From Anaeramoeba flamelloides (taxonomy: Eukaryota > Metamonada > Anaeramoebidae): DNA of 64,000 bases. A program made the translations under genes and the position numbers. Where the stretch lies: the NCBI GenBank assembly GCA_027625915.1, contig JANTQA010000042.1, positions 5,778,001-5,842,000 of the forward strand, in the 5' to 3' direction. Position 1 is the first letter of the stretch, and each line of letters opens with the position of its first letter. A model generated the notes under the pieces. It did no database searches. It saw only the letters and a list, made by a program, of their open reading frames with translations, and was not told the origin of the DNA. Positions 1 through 12,872 of the stretch are shown here, in pieces.

Positions 1-570
1 AAAAAATACAATAAATACCCTAATTTTGAGTATGGTTATTCAATATCTGGTGTTATTTTAGCGAATTCAAAAGAACCTGTTAATTATAATTCTCGATAGG
101 TGATATTTTTAACAACACCTATCGTGAATTATAATCAACCTATTTTTGAGAAATAAACAAAAATGCAATAATTATTATTTGAAACGTGTTAGTAAATACT
201 AATAATTAAAATAAAATGCAAAAACAACAATATATATATATATATTTCCAATTTTATTCTAGAAAATAAATAACAAAAAATGTAAAAAAATTCTCTCAAT
301 TGTTGTTATAATTTTAATAAATTTTTACTCATATATAATTTACTAAAATCATCTATATATTACCAAACTCGAGCAAATTGATTAATTTAGTCTAGAAAAT
401 TTCAACTGATATTTTTTATTTATTGTTGTTTGTTAAAAATATTCAAATAGGATGAGCCATATTATCAAAAAGACTCTTTTAATTTTCACCTTTTTCGAAA
501 ATTAGTATAAGCTGTTATAGTTGATCTAATTGAATTTTTATAATTTGGTTTATCGTGTGTCTCTTCTATA

Positions 571-765
571 GTCATTTCCACTTTTAAGACACAACTTTCA
601 AGGAAAAATATGGCACAAAAAAATTCCAAATTAAGGCACAAAATTCATATTCTAGTAAAATACTTTGTGAAAATTACACAATCGAATAATGTTACCTTAA
701 TTCAAGATTTTTTTTGTGCCTTTAAATTTCATTTAAATTTTATATCTAAAAAGTGAAACTGGCTC
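571..765. mobile_element. Short inverted-repeat element (MITE), family 1
   Basis: The left end reads as TTTCCACTTTTAAGACA. The right end is its approximate inverse (TCTAAAAAGTGAAACTGG), and TA flanks the left edge. An internal stretch around AAGGCACAAAATTCATA recurs inverted in the copy at 7890-8085, and a terminal fragment lies near 21147-21178. It is too short to code. TA flanks and CAGT-like ends suggest a Tc1/mariner-type non-autonomous element (inference). Confidence 0.6.
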
Positions 766-990
766 TACTTATAATATTTAGAAACTCTCACCACAATCCT
801 AAAAAGTAATATTGAAAAACAAAAAATGACAATTCACAATGTGAAAATAACCAAAATTGAAAGGGTAAGTAAGTGGAAAGAACTCGATCTCAAATATAAA
901 CTAATTAAATCATCTTTGTATATAAGTTATTTTTTGTAATTTTTTAGCCTATCCAAGAAGAAAATGATAACTTAATAATTAATAACAATA

Positions 991-991
<1 letters not shown>

Positions 992-1039
<48 letters not shown>
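992..1039. repeat. (AT)n microsatellite
   Basis: An essentially pure alternating A/T tract of about 48 nt. Confidence 0.95.
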
Positions 1040-1043
<4 letters not shown>

Positions 1044-3473
1044 TGGAAACATGTGAATTTTAGATTTCAAAAAATCGATTTAAATTAATGAATTTTTTAA
1101 GATGAAGTTAAAATATCAAATTTATAAGTCAAACAATGAATTAAAAAAAATTATTTTTATTATCAGATCTTTAGAGTATTTCATTTTATTTTAAAAAAAT
1201 ATTACTCCCTTAATATGATTATTTATACAAGATTATTCCAAAATTAGTGTTTTTAATTTTAAAGTGTTTTTTTATACATTTTATCAATAGATAATAGGAT
1301 TTATTACTTCTTCAAAGTAAAATATTTTTTTTGAAATAATTTATAAATAAATTATCAGCTATTTTAAATATCTGAAAAATTAATTGAAATTTTAAAAATA
1401 ATAATTCATTTTGGAAATAGAATTAAAATTAAGTTATGGTGTTCTTGTAATCTGATTTTTACATCATTTTATCAAATTCCAGATGTGGTACTTTTTTTTT
1501 GATTTGTGATCATATTTACTTTTAGATCTTTTTTCAATTAACTTGTCACTCAACTAATTTACAACCCCTGAAGAATGAAAAATTTTCCTTCTGTATTAGG
1601 AGTGTTTGAGTGTTATTTTTGTTCATATCTCATCTACCTTCATATTAATTTCCAATAATAATTTATTCAGCAACTATTCTCTATTTTTTTTTTTTTTTTT
1701 GACCAATTTCTAAATAAGGATTCCTATACTAGAAATAAGTTTAATAATGAAAATAAACAGTGTTTTTCAAATCTAAGTAATATGTAAATTTTTTTCTCAA
1801 TCTCTATTAAATTTAGGTAAAAAAATTTAATCGAGATTAGTCTCTTAAACAATGAACTTATTTTTTTTTTTTTTGAAATCTGAATTGATCTGTGTCTTAA
1901 TAATAGGTTGTTGGAGATCTAATTAAAGGAATTATAGTTGTTAATTGAAATCGTAATTTCTCTTAAACTCGATTACATATAAAAATAAAATAAAAACCTT
2001 TAAAAAGTACCAAATCTAAATATTGTTTTCAAACTCATATCTTATACAATTTGTTCACTTGTCTCCCCACTTATTAACCTTAGCCATACATTCAATAATC
2101 CGGATTTCGGAAAAACAAAAAAATAAATTCTTTTTTTAACGGACTATTAACTATCTCTAAACCCAAGACCCATCTGTTAAGAACCAAAAATAAAAAGTAC
2201 TTAAGTTTAACACAATATAATCTCTTTCAATTTTTCAGTAATTGTAAACTTAAAGGACTACCTTTTAACCCTGGTGGGTGTTTAGACATTGTGTTATTTT
2301 ATATCACTTCTCAAAAAAGAATATGTATTCTGAAGAAAATATGATTGATAATTACTAGCTCCAAAGTTAAAACCAAGACACCAACAAAAAAAAAATGTTA
2401 AAGAAAATAACTGTTGTGGAAAAAAAGTGAAACACGGTTTTTAATCGGGAACATTACTGAAAATGAAAAGTAAGATCAATGAAAAAAAGAATAAATAAAT
2501 AAATAAAGACCAAATGAAGTATTCGCCACAATACCAGTTTTTTTTATACTATCTTTTACTATGTATTTTTCTTTGATTGATCTATTATTAAAAATTTGTT
2601 CAAAAATTGAATATTTTTGTGATCTCCAAAAAACAAACATCAAAATTTGATATTGATAAAATTTCACGGTAGATTTAGATTGGCTTTATAATTAAAGTAT
2701 ATTGTAATTGAATGGTTTATGATCTTGGTACTCATAGAGTTCTAATTGAAAGAAAAAGTCAAATGTTTTCGAATCATTGCAGTACTTACTTTTAGTTTTT
2801 TGTTGGCCAAAAGTTAATTGAAAAAAACTTAAATAAGAGAGTTTTCACAATTTATCTTTGAAATTGACACCCCACTGATTTGAAACAGAAACAATAAACA
2901 GAGACGGGGTGTACCAAACCAAATGTTTTGATTATTCTGAAAACTGAGAAATTCTGAAAAGGGTAATTTAATTTTGAGTTACCTTTCATATTTTTTCAAA
3001 TCTAACAAACCCTTTTTACAAAATAACTCTTGACATATACAATTATTCTCAAACCAACTAATTTCAGAAAAGATTCTTGAAATTTATATCAAGAAAAGGC
3101 TTTATTCAAAGTAAAGATTGAAAAATATTTACCAAAAATGAAAAGAAAGTTATTATTTCAAAAACATCATTGAATTAATCAATACCAAGTCAAAAATGAA
3201 CTATTGTTTGGGAGTTTGGAAACAATTAATTTAAACATTATAGAAAAACTCTATTTTAAAAACATTCTTTCAATTTTACACTCACAACAGGGATTTTGTT
3301 TTAATTCTTAATTTGCATTTCTGTTGAGAATTTACTGAATGTGAAAGTAAACAAAACGATTTATTCACAATGGAATTCATTTTTTTTAATAAATTCAAAA
3401 TTTAACAACAGTTTAAATTTCAAGATCTTTTCCTCTTATTGAAGATATTAAATTTTTTTTTTTTTTTTGCTAA

Positions 3474-5180
3474 ATGAATATTTTGTGTCTCGGAGACGAC
3501 AACGTAGAAGGACTTTTAGGGAATTCGTTTAAAATTTTTCGAAGGTACGCAAGGCACCCAGAATTATTGATTGACCAAACCATCACCAAAGTCTGCACCT
3601 CACCGTTTTTCACTCTCTTTTTAAATGATTCTGGGCAATTGTTCATGGTTGAGAATTTCAAGCTGAGACCGATCAATTCTGGTGAGTACCTTCGAGATGT
3701 TGTGTGTGGCAACAGCTTTTATGCGACACTTAACACAAAGGGCGAGGTCAAGGTCTATGGGCTGAAGTATCTTGGTTCCACCTCGGAAAGCATGAATTAT
3801 TCTGCACTTGAAGAGGCCACAACGTTTGAAGAGTTCGAAAATGAAGCTGTTACGCAGATCGGATGCAACAATAAATGCATCTATTTCCTTACTGAGACCG
3901 GTAATCTATATGAAAAAAAGAGCATCAGAAATCGTGTGGTGCGGCGAGTCCAAGAATCAGAAACCACTACTTCTGGACTTAGCAAGGTTCAAATCGAAGA
4001 AAAAGTGGAAAGAATTTTTGTTGGCGAAGATTCAATCTTTGTCATCACTCAAGACAAAAAACTCATGTCATGGGGCTCTAACGATGGAGGACTTTTGGGA
4101 AACTCGTTATCTGAAAAATATTCTTCACCTCGGGTTATTAACATCCCCATTCAAACAGACGAAATCAAAGAAATCAAATCGTCCGAGCTTACGACTGTAA
4201 TACTTTCAAAAAAACAAGTGTTATACGAAGCAGGAAGGTTGTTAAATTCGTCATACTATTCAACAAAGGTAAACTTTTCAATCTGTAGGCAATTTCAGAA
4301 TCAAAAAGTGCTTGCAGTTGGTTGCAAAGCACGATCAATTATGGTTTTCACAGAAAGGAAGGAGCTGTGGTGTATTAGCACTATGCATCAGTTGATGGAA
4401 ACCTTATGTAAAAAGAGCATAGGTAGCTTATTTTTAATTCAAACAAATATGCAAGCCAAAACCGATCAAATCTATATGAATAAATTCGGCCACACTTTTC
4501 TGTTAATTTCAAGAGAGGGTCTATCAAAAGATTTTTTACAATTATTCCAATCAGGGGAATTTTCTGACTTTGAGGTTTCCAAAATTAAGTGCCATAAGCA
4601 AATGATCCAATTTCGAACTGGTCAAGATCCCGAAACAGTCAAAAAATACCTTGAAGATAATTTTAATTATGACGAGATTTATTCCTTTTTTTTTTGGCTG
4701 TATGGCGGGCAGTCTCCCAAATTACATTATATTGTCAAAATCGCAGAGAATCTTGGATTTACTCTTAAAGATAAAATTTTCAATCACGACATAGCCAAAT
4801 TGTTGAAAGATGAAGAATCAAAAGATTTTACTTTAAAGGTAATTGAAGAAAATTATGACGATGAGGAAGACGAATTTGAAGAAGAAATACCCGTCCACAA
4901 ATTAATTTTATTAGCGAGATCAGGATTATTTAGGGAAATGTTTAAAAACATCAATGAAAAGGAAACAAATTCAGTCAAAGACTATTCGGGGAAAACAGTC
5001 GAAAGTATTGAGAAATTAATTGAATTTTTTTATCTTGACACCTTTACACTCACAGCAGACGATGACCCACAATTAATTGTAGAGGAACTACAAGACGCAA
5101 TTGATTATTACCAATTGAAAAATTCTTCAAATTTAAAATTTTTGTTAGGTTCTATTAAGGCTCAATTTAGTAATAAATAA
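3474..5180 (+). CDS. RCC1-repeat / BTB-domain protein (Btk-binding-protein-like)
   Basis: Intronless 568-residue protein. The N-terminus (MNILCLGDDNVEGLLGNSF) and residues about 188-225 (KKLMSWGSNDGGLLGNS) are RCC1 blades, so residues 1 to about 350 probably form a seven-bladed propeller with some degenerate blades. Residues about 362-445 look like a divergent first BTB/POZ fold (SDFEVSKIKCHKQMI, then a FFFWLYGG helix). Residues about 455-560 are a clearer second BTB (IPVHKLILLARSGLFREMF) interrupted by an acidic loop. RCC1 plus tandem BTB is an expanded architecture in Anaeramoeba-type amoebae. BTB proteins commonly dimerise or act as Cullin-3 adaptors, so a substrate-adaptor role is likely but unproven. 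The start is the first ATG after a 16-nt T run. GC is higher than in the flanks, and the gene ends AATAAATAAAG, an overlapping stop and polyA-like signal. Confidence 0.85.
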   Translation: MNILCLGDDNVEGLLGNSFKIFRRYARHPELLIDQTITKVCTSPFFTLFLNDSGQLFMVENFKLRPINSGEYLRDVVCGNSFYATLNTKGEVKVYGLKYLGSTSESMNYSALEEATTFEEFENEAVTQIGCNNKCIYFLTETGNLYEKKSIRNRVVRRVQESETTTSGLSKVQIEEKVERIFVGEDSIFVITQDKKLMSWGSNDGGLLGNSLSEKYSSPRVINIPIQTDEIKEIKSSELTTVILSKKQVLYEAGRLLNSSYYSTKVNFSICRQFQNQKVLAVGCKARSIMVFTERKELWCISTMHQLMETLCKKSIGSLFLIQTNMQAKTDQIYMNKFGHTFLLISREGLSKDFLQLFQSGEFSDFEVSKIKCHKQMIQFRTGQDPETVKKYLEDNFNYDEIYSFFFWLYGGQSPKLHYIVKIAENLGFTLKDKIFNHDIAKLLKDEESKDFTLKVIEENYDDEEDEFEEEIPVHKLILLARSGLFREMFKNINEKETNSVKDYSGKTVESIEKLIEFFYLDTFTLTADDDPQLIVEELQDAIDYYQLKNSSNLKFLLGSIKAQFSNK

Positions 5181-5489
5181 AGAAAAAGTTTTTTATGAAA
5201 AATTTTTCACAATAGAAATCAGAAATAAATAAAAGTTCAAACGCATCGATCTTCACGAGAAATATGCTTTTTTTCTTAATTTTATGTTAAATAATTTCAA
5301 AAGTCATTTGCAGACTGAAAGCGGATATTTTTTTCATGGATAAAAGTCATACAGTGTTACTAACACTTTTTATTATTTCTATGGATTAATAACTTGAAAA
5401 CTTTGATTTTTAATCAAATGAAAATTTTATCCTATAGTTTTTTTTTTTTTTCTTTTAATTTAAAAATAAACTTCAAATTCAAAATTTTT

Positions 5490-6010
5490 ATCACACCAAA
5501 ATTCAATTTTTGAAAAAAAAAATATTTTATTAAAGAATTCTCGAAGAAATACCAAATTAGAACCATTAACTAATTGAAGTGTTAACAATTATTTATAAAT
5601 TTACAATATTTACAAAAAAAAAACCATAAATAACTATCAATACAAATGATTTCAGGGGTGTGTTAAAAAAATTGGAGATGTGCCTAACAAATTAATGGAT
5701 TGATAAAATTTGGTTTAAATTGGATTAAAAATTATTGATTCGATCAAATGGTTAGATACATCAACTAATTTTATTTGAGTTCTTTGTGTTAAAAGTACTC
5801 AACTTTAACCTAATATCACTCGTTGAAAACAATTTTTATTCAAACTGAAAACGGTAAGGTAATTCAAAAAATGAAATTAAAATAAAAAACTTAAAGGTGA
5901 AAAAATGATTATTATATTTTTCAAAAATCAAAATAATTTCCAACTTGAAGGAAATTGTATTGTTGTGATTCATTTAACTGTTTTAACTATTTCATTTTTT
6001 TTTTTCATTT
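5490..6010 (-). repeat. Dispersed element, family D, inverted copy
   Basis: Read on the minus strand this matches 14025-14580 and 48056-48575. Shared landmarks are the run ATTCGATCAAATGGTTAGATA (18 of about 20 bases kept) and a GTGTG(T)-plus-A/T-rich motif. The ends in the 48-kb copy form an inverted repeat around ATTCCAAAAATTTGGACACA, so this is probably a non-autonomous DNA transposon. The copy is diverged and carries no coding capacity. Confidence 0.6.
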
Positions 6011-7889
6011 TTAGATTGCAACTGTCTAAGGGTTAAATGAAAGAATTATTTAACCTGGTAAGGTGAGAATTTTGAAGTGACTGGATTTGTAACTTCCAAT
6101 TCAATAAGAGTCTAAAATAGACGCAGTTCTTAGAGGTATTTAAGACTTTAATTATTTTTCTAAAAAAAAAAGTGGGAAAAAGAAAGAGTATATATAAAAA
6201 AATCAAGAAAAGTTAAAAAAAAAAAAAACTTAAAAATAATTGATCTAACAAACAAACAGTTTTTTGATTCAAATAAATTTGTGTATGTGGGCAATTAGAT
6301 ATTATTTAGTTTTGAGCTCCATTTATTTAATGGCGTTTTGAGTCACATTGGCCAAAAAGTTACCATGGGACACCGTGTCTTGACTTTTATTTTCATATTC
6401 CGTTATAATTCTTCTGTATCTACTTTTAACTTTGATATTGAATTTCAATTTTTTGATTTTTTGAGATGTTTTTTCTTATGTCTTTAAATTTTTACATATA
6501 TTTTACAGTATCATACTATGTTTCTACATCATCTACTTCCTTTTTTTAAAACCGTTAGTTGATCTTGAAGTTAACCTCTTTAACATCGATTAGTATATAT
6601 ATTTAAACTATTATAGAATTATTTCAGTTTAGATGCAATTGTTGATATTTTCAGTGTAAATAAGGCTGTTTCTTGTTGGTTTTTCATCGAGTTCGCTGAT
6701 TTTATGGCATTTTTTTCAGCTTATAATTTTCTTGATCTGAATGAATTTTGAATTCTCGTTTACTTTTTATTTACTTTTATTATAAGGCAAAAATCGAAAA
6801 TTTGCTAGCTTATATAAATAAAAAATATACAATCAATATTTTTTACAAATAATTCTTTTCAAGTTTTAATATAATAAAATGTTTATTATTTCTCTCAGTA
6901 TATATACGAGAAATACAAATTAAAAAATATCAAGCATGGGGTATTTGAGATTGGTTTACATATAATAGCTGATATAATTATTATTTATATAATATAAACT
7001 CTTTTTCAGTCAAAGAGGATCAGCTTTAGTAAAGAAATGTAATATATTTTATGAGTTTAATTCAACATTCGGCTCTCAAACTAAAATTTCAATTTTTAGA
7101 TCAAAATCATTTTTTCTCAATTTAGAAAATTTTTTTTTATTTTTTTTTTTTCTTTTCTTTATTATTTTTTTAAAAAATTAAATTTGAAAAAAAAAAAAAT
7201 TGAAACTAAAATAACCATTAAGAAAAGTTAGGCTCTGTATGTTCTTTTAAAATTCATACATTTACAAATCAAAAATCTTATTCTCAACAATTTTTATTTT
7301 CTAAAGAAATGAAGAATTTTTCTATGGGACGTTCAAATGAAAAGTCCCCAAAAATTTTTTTAACATTTTTTTTTTGAAATTTATGGTTTTTTCGGGATTT
7401 TATTTTATGATTATTGATTCTAATACGAAATTTATGATTTTTTGCATTACCAAACAATCTTATTTTGGTTAATTCTAAAAAATAAAGTGAATTTTTCATT
7501 TTTGACTATGCCCTTTGGGTGAAATCGGAGTTTATATTATAAAAAAAAACTTTCAAAACATTTTCATATATATTATATTAAAATTTATGTAAGAGAAAAT
7601 TATCAATTCAATATTTCATCATAACTCGAAGATTGATATCAAATTAAATAATATCACAAATCAAAAAGAAACAAAAAAATAACCTTAATATATATTTCTT
7701 TTTTTTTCTTTATTTTTTTTTTAATTTAAAAGAGGAATTTTCCAATGAATTTTATATTTTTTACTCAAAAATTATTAAGTTCACCAGTGTTAAGAAAAGT
7801 TTTTTGGATAATAAATCATAAAAATATAATAATCAATAGTTCAATAAACATAAAAAAAAAATTAAAAAAATATTCAATTTAAAAATATA

Positions 7890-8085
7890 CAGTTAGTTTC
7901 ACTTTTAAGACATAAAACTTGCAACTGAAATTTAAGACTCAAAACAATTAAAATTAAAGTATGTTTTTTTGTGAATTTTTTTTTAATATTTTTTTTACTA
8001 GAATATGAATTTTGTGCCTTAATTTGTGTTTTTTTTTCTGTCTTAAATATTGTTCAAAGTTTATGTCCTTTAAGTGGACCTGTCT
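7890..8085. mobile_element. MITE family 1, second copy
   Basis: It begins TA-CAGTTAGTTTCACTTTTAAG and ends in the approximate inverse near TTTAAGTGGACCTGTC. The interior matches the 571-765 copy in opposite orientation (TACTAGAATATGAATTTTGT). No coding content; an overlapping 60-codon open frame is incidental. Confidence 0.6.
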
Positions 8086-8244
8086 TTAGTCTCATTTTCT
8101 TGTTTAAGGTGATAATATTCATTTTAATAAGTTATATTATGGTTATCTTATAAAAGAAAAATAATAAATGATTTTTTTTTATTCTATAATTTATTTTTAA
8201 AACATTAAATTATTTTTTCAAGTGCATGAAGATATACAAAATAC

Positions 8245-8247
<3 letters not shown>

Positions 8248-8300
<53 letters not shown>
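8248..8300. repeat. (CA)n(TA)n compound microsatellite
   Basis: A short CA tract runs directly into a (TA)n tract of about 40 nt. Confidence 0.95.
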
Positions 8301-8301
<1 letters not shown>

Positions 8302-9235
8302 CTCTATTAAAAGGTTTAAATTTTACAATTTTTGTTTTTCAGTAAATTTTTTTCATAGATCCAAAAACTTTTTCAAATTCGCATTGCAAAAAGTGATATC
8401 TTAATATTTTAAGTTTTTTACTAAAATTGTTATTTTCCGAAAAAAGACAATACTTTCCCTCTTTGTCCCAACAGTGGGGTGTCTTGTTAACAAGTTTCAG
8501 GTTTATAATAAAAAAAAAAAACATTTAATGAAAGAATAAAAAAGTTTGGGGGTGTAATTGTTTTTTAATTGTCTTTTAAATTCATATATCAACCTTAAAA
8601 TAAGTTTTTGAACATGTTTTTATTTGTATTTTCATTTTCATTCTCCTATATTATAATTAATGTTTGTTTAAAAAAATTTGAAAATTATTTTCAATTTGTG
8701 AATTTCGGTTTCTTCAAGATAAGAATAGCACAATCCATACAAAAACTATCCAGAATTATCCAACTTTCAGACTGATGGTCTGCAAGATTTGAGTCTCTGA
8801 TATTCTTTCATATTTTTTCAAATTTCAAATACTTGATACAAACTTTTATAAGCCGAAAAAAGGGTAAAAAATAAAAATTGACAAAACATAACATTTTGGA
8901 ATTTAATTGAAATTTTTGAAAGTTACCGAAAAAGAAAAATATTTGTTAACTTTCCTTAACCTGAATCTCTTTTTATGAAAATCGAAAAGTGGAAAGTTGT
9001 TTACATTACAATTTTTAAAAAGGTTTAATTTGTGTAAACATAAAAATTGAAAGTTATTGAATTTTGAGCTTGTAATTCCTTTCAAAATTTGGTACAATTT
9101 CAAAAAAACAAAAGTGTTGTCAAGTAAAAAAAAGTCTAATAACTTTGATTCTAATCTTGTTGTGCAAATAAAGTAAAAAAATCATTATTTTTCAATCTTC
9201 CATTTTATTGAAAAGATTATCTTGAACAAACCTAA

Positions 9236-12200
9236 ATGAGTGGAAACCAAAACAAATTACCACCACCACCACCTTTGGAATTAAAACCACCTGATTTTGG
9301 ATTTGAAAAGCCAAAAGTTGAAGGACCATCTATGGAAGAAACCCTGAGCAAAATCCGAACAAATGAAATTAGCGATGAGTATGGCGCTGTTTCTGGTCAA
9401 CAAGCATCTGAGAAATCCAATAAAGGAAACAGTGGCAAGACTGGGCGTGTAAGTACCACGTCGAATTATCAGAGTTATTGGGATCGTCAGAATTCAAAAA
9501 AGCCAGATCAGTTAGGCTTGACTGGACTTGGGAACTTAGGAAACACATGCTTTATGAATAGTGGGTTACAGTGTCTGTTGAATTGTGCCCCTATTATTAA
9601 ATATTTTTGTAAAGGAAATTGGGAAGAAGAATTAAATCCTGAAAACCCAATCGGTATGAATGGTGAGCTCGCCCAAGCTTTTGGCGAATTAATACAAGAG
9701 TATTGGTCTGGAGAAAAAGGTGTGATAAGTCCAAGAAAATTTAAATCTGTGCTTGGAAGGTTTGCACCACAATTTCAGGGGTTTAGGCAACAAGATTCAC
9801 AAGAGCTTCTTTCCTTTTTATTAGATGGTCTTCACGAAGATTTGAATCGAATAAAAAAAAAACCATTTACTCCAAAAGTTGAAGATCTTGGACGAACAGA
9901 TGAAGTTGTTGCTCAGGAATCTTGGGAAGTTTACAAAAAAAGAAATGATTCTCAAATTCTTGGTAATGGCTTCTTTTTTCTCTTTTTTGAGCTATTTAAT
10001 TTTTTCTCTTTTTTTTTTTTAATTTTTTTTTTTTATTTATTTCCTCTTCTTTTTCACTTCAATTTTTTTTTTTTTTTTTTCCAAATTTTTTTCTTTTCTC
10101 TTAAAAATTGTTTCCAACCCACTTAACTTTAAATTTAAATTGAATTATTTATTCTGTCTTTCCTCTTTCCTCATTTCCTTCTTTCAATAAAAATTTAAAA
10201 AAAATTAAATCCAAATAGACACATTTACTGGTCAACTAAAAAGTAGAGTCAACTGTCCGTTTTGTAAAAAGATTTCAATTACTTTTGATCCCTTTACATT
10301 TTTGAGTTTACCTTTGCCAAGCACAAAATATTGGAGATTCCAAATCATTGTAAAATTTATCGATCCAAAAAAACAACCAATCAAAATATTTATCAAATCA
10401 AAAATTATCAAAGGTGTTGATGGTATTTTAGAATCAATTGGAAAAGTTGTAAGTCTTCCAAAAGAAAATATTGTTCTTGCTAAAATATCATTTAATCGTA
10501 TTGAGGAAATCATTATACGTGATCACCAAGCATTTGGTATTACAAGAAGAGACAAATTGTATGCATTTGAAACCGAAAAAGAATTGAAAAAGACAAAAGA
10601 GGAAATTGAATTCGAAAAAGAAGAAGAGAAAAAAGAAAAAGAGAAAAAAGAAAACGAACAAAAAGAAAACGAACAAAAAGAAAACGAAAAAAAAGAAAAA
10701 GAAAATGAAAAAGAAAATGAAAACGAAAAAGGAAAAGAAAAAGAAAAAGATGAAAACAAAAAAGAAGAAAATGCTGTAAAACAAAATAAGACAACCCCAA
10801 AACGTAAAGTTAAAGTACCATATTTTTCTTATGTTAAGGTTTTAAATCGAAAATTAGAAGCCAGTAAATGGGTTAATCGAGAATGGATAAGAGAAACAAG
10901 TTTTACAACACCAATTATTATTGGTTTAAAATCTGGAAAGGTTTCATATCAAAAAATTAAAGAATTAATTTTAAAACGAGTTAGTGGCTGGATTCCTGAA
11001 GAGGGTTTACCATCAAAAGAAGAAGACGAAAAGAATTTGAAAAAATTCCAAGAAAATGAAAAAATAAGAATAGCTGGAATTGAAAAAAAAAAGAAAGAAG
11101 ACGCTGAAAAAAAAAAACAAGAAGAACTTGAAAAAAAGAAAGAAAAGGAAAATAATAAAATAGATCAAGAGAATAAAACTGAAATAAATCAAGAACCTAA
11201 AAGAAATGATGATGATCTTGTAGAGGATATTCCAACAGAAAAAAAAGACGATTCAAATATTACTGAAAAGAAACCACAGGAAAATGAAGGAGAAATAGAA
11301 CAAAAACAAGAAGTAAAAAACGAAGAAAAACAAGAACAAGAAAAAGAACAAGAAAAAGAACAAGAAAAAGAACAAGAAAAAGAAAAAGAACAAGAAAAAG
11401 AACAAGAACAGGAAAATGCACAAGAAAAAGAACCAGAAAAAGAGCAAAAAAAAGAAACAAAACCAGAACAGGAACAGAAACAGGAATCTGCACAAGAGCA
11501 AAATCAAGAAACAAAACCAAAACGAAAACAGATTCGAAGACCAAGAAGAAAACGTACACGTAGAAAACGAAAGGTTTCCAAAACAACTGAAAGTGCTGGT
11601 GATAAATTTATGCGACAACATACAAAAAGTTTTGTTAGTGGTAATTATGAATATAACAGATCATCATCACCAGCAACAACTTCATATTCTGCAAAACACG
11701 ATCCCTTTGAAACCATTTTCACCAAATGGGGATTTGCAGAAAATGTGTTTAGCCCACTTTTCAAAATTGTTGTTATGAATCGTTATGGAACGATGACAGC
11801 AAAAAAACTTTCCGAAAATGACGAAATTGATGTAACGCCTAATACCATTCTTGGGCTCCAATGGAATCCAAATTTATTTTTAGGAGAAAAGCCTTTCTTA
11901 AATAAAAAGGAAATCAATCAAGCATCGAATTGTATCGAAGACGAAAGCCTCAAACAATGGAATGAAAAGCAAGAAAACAAATCGTCAAATAAAAATAAGA
12001 CGCAAAGTAAAAATTCAAAAGAAACGGGCGTTGAAACTTTAGAACTGGAAAAATGCTTTATCGAATTTTTAAAGGAAGAACAACTATCTGAAAAGGATAT
12101 GTGGTATTGCTCTAAATGCCAAAAGCATGTACAGGCATGGAAAAAACTTGATCTCTGGAAGGCATCCGAAGTTTTGATCATCCATTTAAAACGATTTGCC

Positions 12201-12872
12201 GTGACAACAAGGAATAAAATAACAACTTTAATCAATTTCCCCCAGATTCTTGATTTGAGAGAAAAAATAATGGGTAAAAATAACAAGGATGGGCTATACA
12301 GATTATCAGCAGTTTCCAATCATTATGGCGGATTAATGGGCGGGCACTATACGGCCTTTGCTCAGAATCTATCGACTGAGAAATGGTTTAAATATGATGA
12401 TTCGCGTGTTAGTTCTATCGAAAGTGTAGAATCCTCAAAAACGAAGGCGGCATATGTCTTATTCTATCAAAGAGTAAAGGAAGATGAAACCTTCCCAAAA
12501 ATAACAGAGATATTGGGAGAAGGGGTTCTTGAAAAAATGAAAGAGCTTGAAGAAGAAAGCGAAAAAAGAGAAAAGGAAAGACTTGAAGAAATGGAAAAAA
12601 GAAAAATACAAAGATTGAAAGAGCAAGAAGATAGAAAAAATAATGAATATGAGGAAAAAAGTATTTTCCATACATCAAATACCGTTGAATTTGATAATAT
12701 TTTAAAAAAAAAATTTGATATTGATCTTAAACTTGATATTACAGATGGTGAAAGAATTAGGTTTGGAATCGATATTAAAATGTTAAATAATGAAAAGGAA
12801 AATGAAAAGGAAAATGAAAATGAAAAAGGAAAAGGAAAAGGAAAAAGGAAAAGGAAAATGAAAAAGAAATAG
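9236..12872 (+). CDS. Ubiquitin-specific protease (USP/UBP, C19 family)
   Basis: Two exons, 9236-9962 and 10219-12872, give 1126 residues. The 256-nt intron (GTAATG...AATAG) splits a GAC codon. The junction restores [18 protein letters not shown], the conserved USP segment just before the first zinc-knuckle pair. The Cys box is [13 protein letters not shown] (nucleophile C105). The His box is [12 protein letters not shown] (H952), followed by KYDDS (D969/D970). Zinc pairs are C255/C258 and C873/C876. The domain order fits USP4/USP15/Ubp-type deubiquitinases, which remove ubiquitin from substrates. The catalytic domain is split by an insert of several hundred residues, mostly K/E/Q/N repeats with an EKEQ unit, plus a basic [13 protein letters not shown] patch that could be a nuclear signal. 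The N-terminus is Pro-rich. The C-terminal tail is charged and coiled-coil-like and seems to continue in another frame past the stop (see findings). The unspliced frame runs into T-rich intron and would lack the His box. Confidence 0.93.
9963..10218 (+). other. Intron of the USP gene
   Basis: Begins GTAATGG and ends CCAAATAG, with strongly T-rich interior tracts. Removing it joins phase 1 to phase 1 and rebuilds the conserved USP motif, which supports both splice sites. Confidence 0.92.

Larger units (their letters stand above)
1..3473. other. Intergenic, repeat-rich, no gene seen
   Basis: Very AT-rich DNA with no convincing coding exon on either strand. It holds a short inverted-repeat element (571-765), an (AT)n microsatellite (992-1039) and pieces of dispersed repeats with copies elsewhere: 1225-1450 (copy near 33890-34120), 1670-1860 (inverted copy near 13587-13750) and 2390-2490 (copy near 48610-48740). 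Open frames here are short and lack codon-level protein character. Confidence 0.7.
5181..9235. other. Intergenic, repeats, no gene seen
   Basis: AT-rich DNA. It holds an inverted copy of a dispersed element (about 5490-6010), a MITE family 1 copy (7890-8085) and a CA/TA microsatellite (8248-8300). Short open frames at 7284-7499 and 8903-9103 have no recognisable protein character. Confidence 0.65.

Noticed and set aside
11253-11621. Long F/L/V-rich minus-strand frames opposite the USP insert
   Set aside because: Complement shadows of the A-rich K/E/Q repeat. The same applies to 10488-10800 and 12415-13014.
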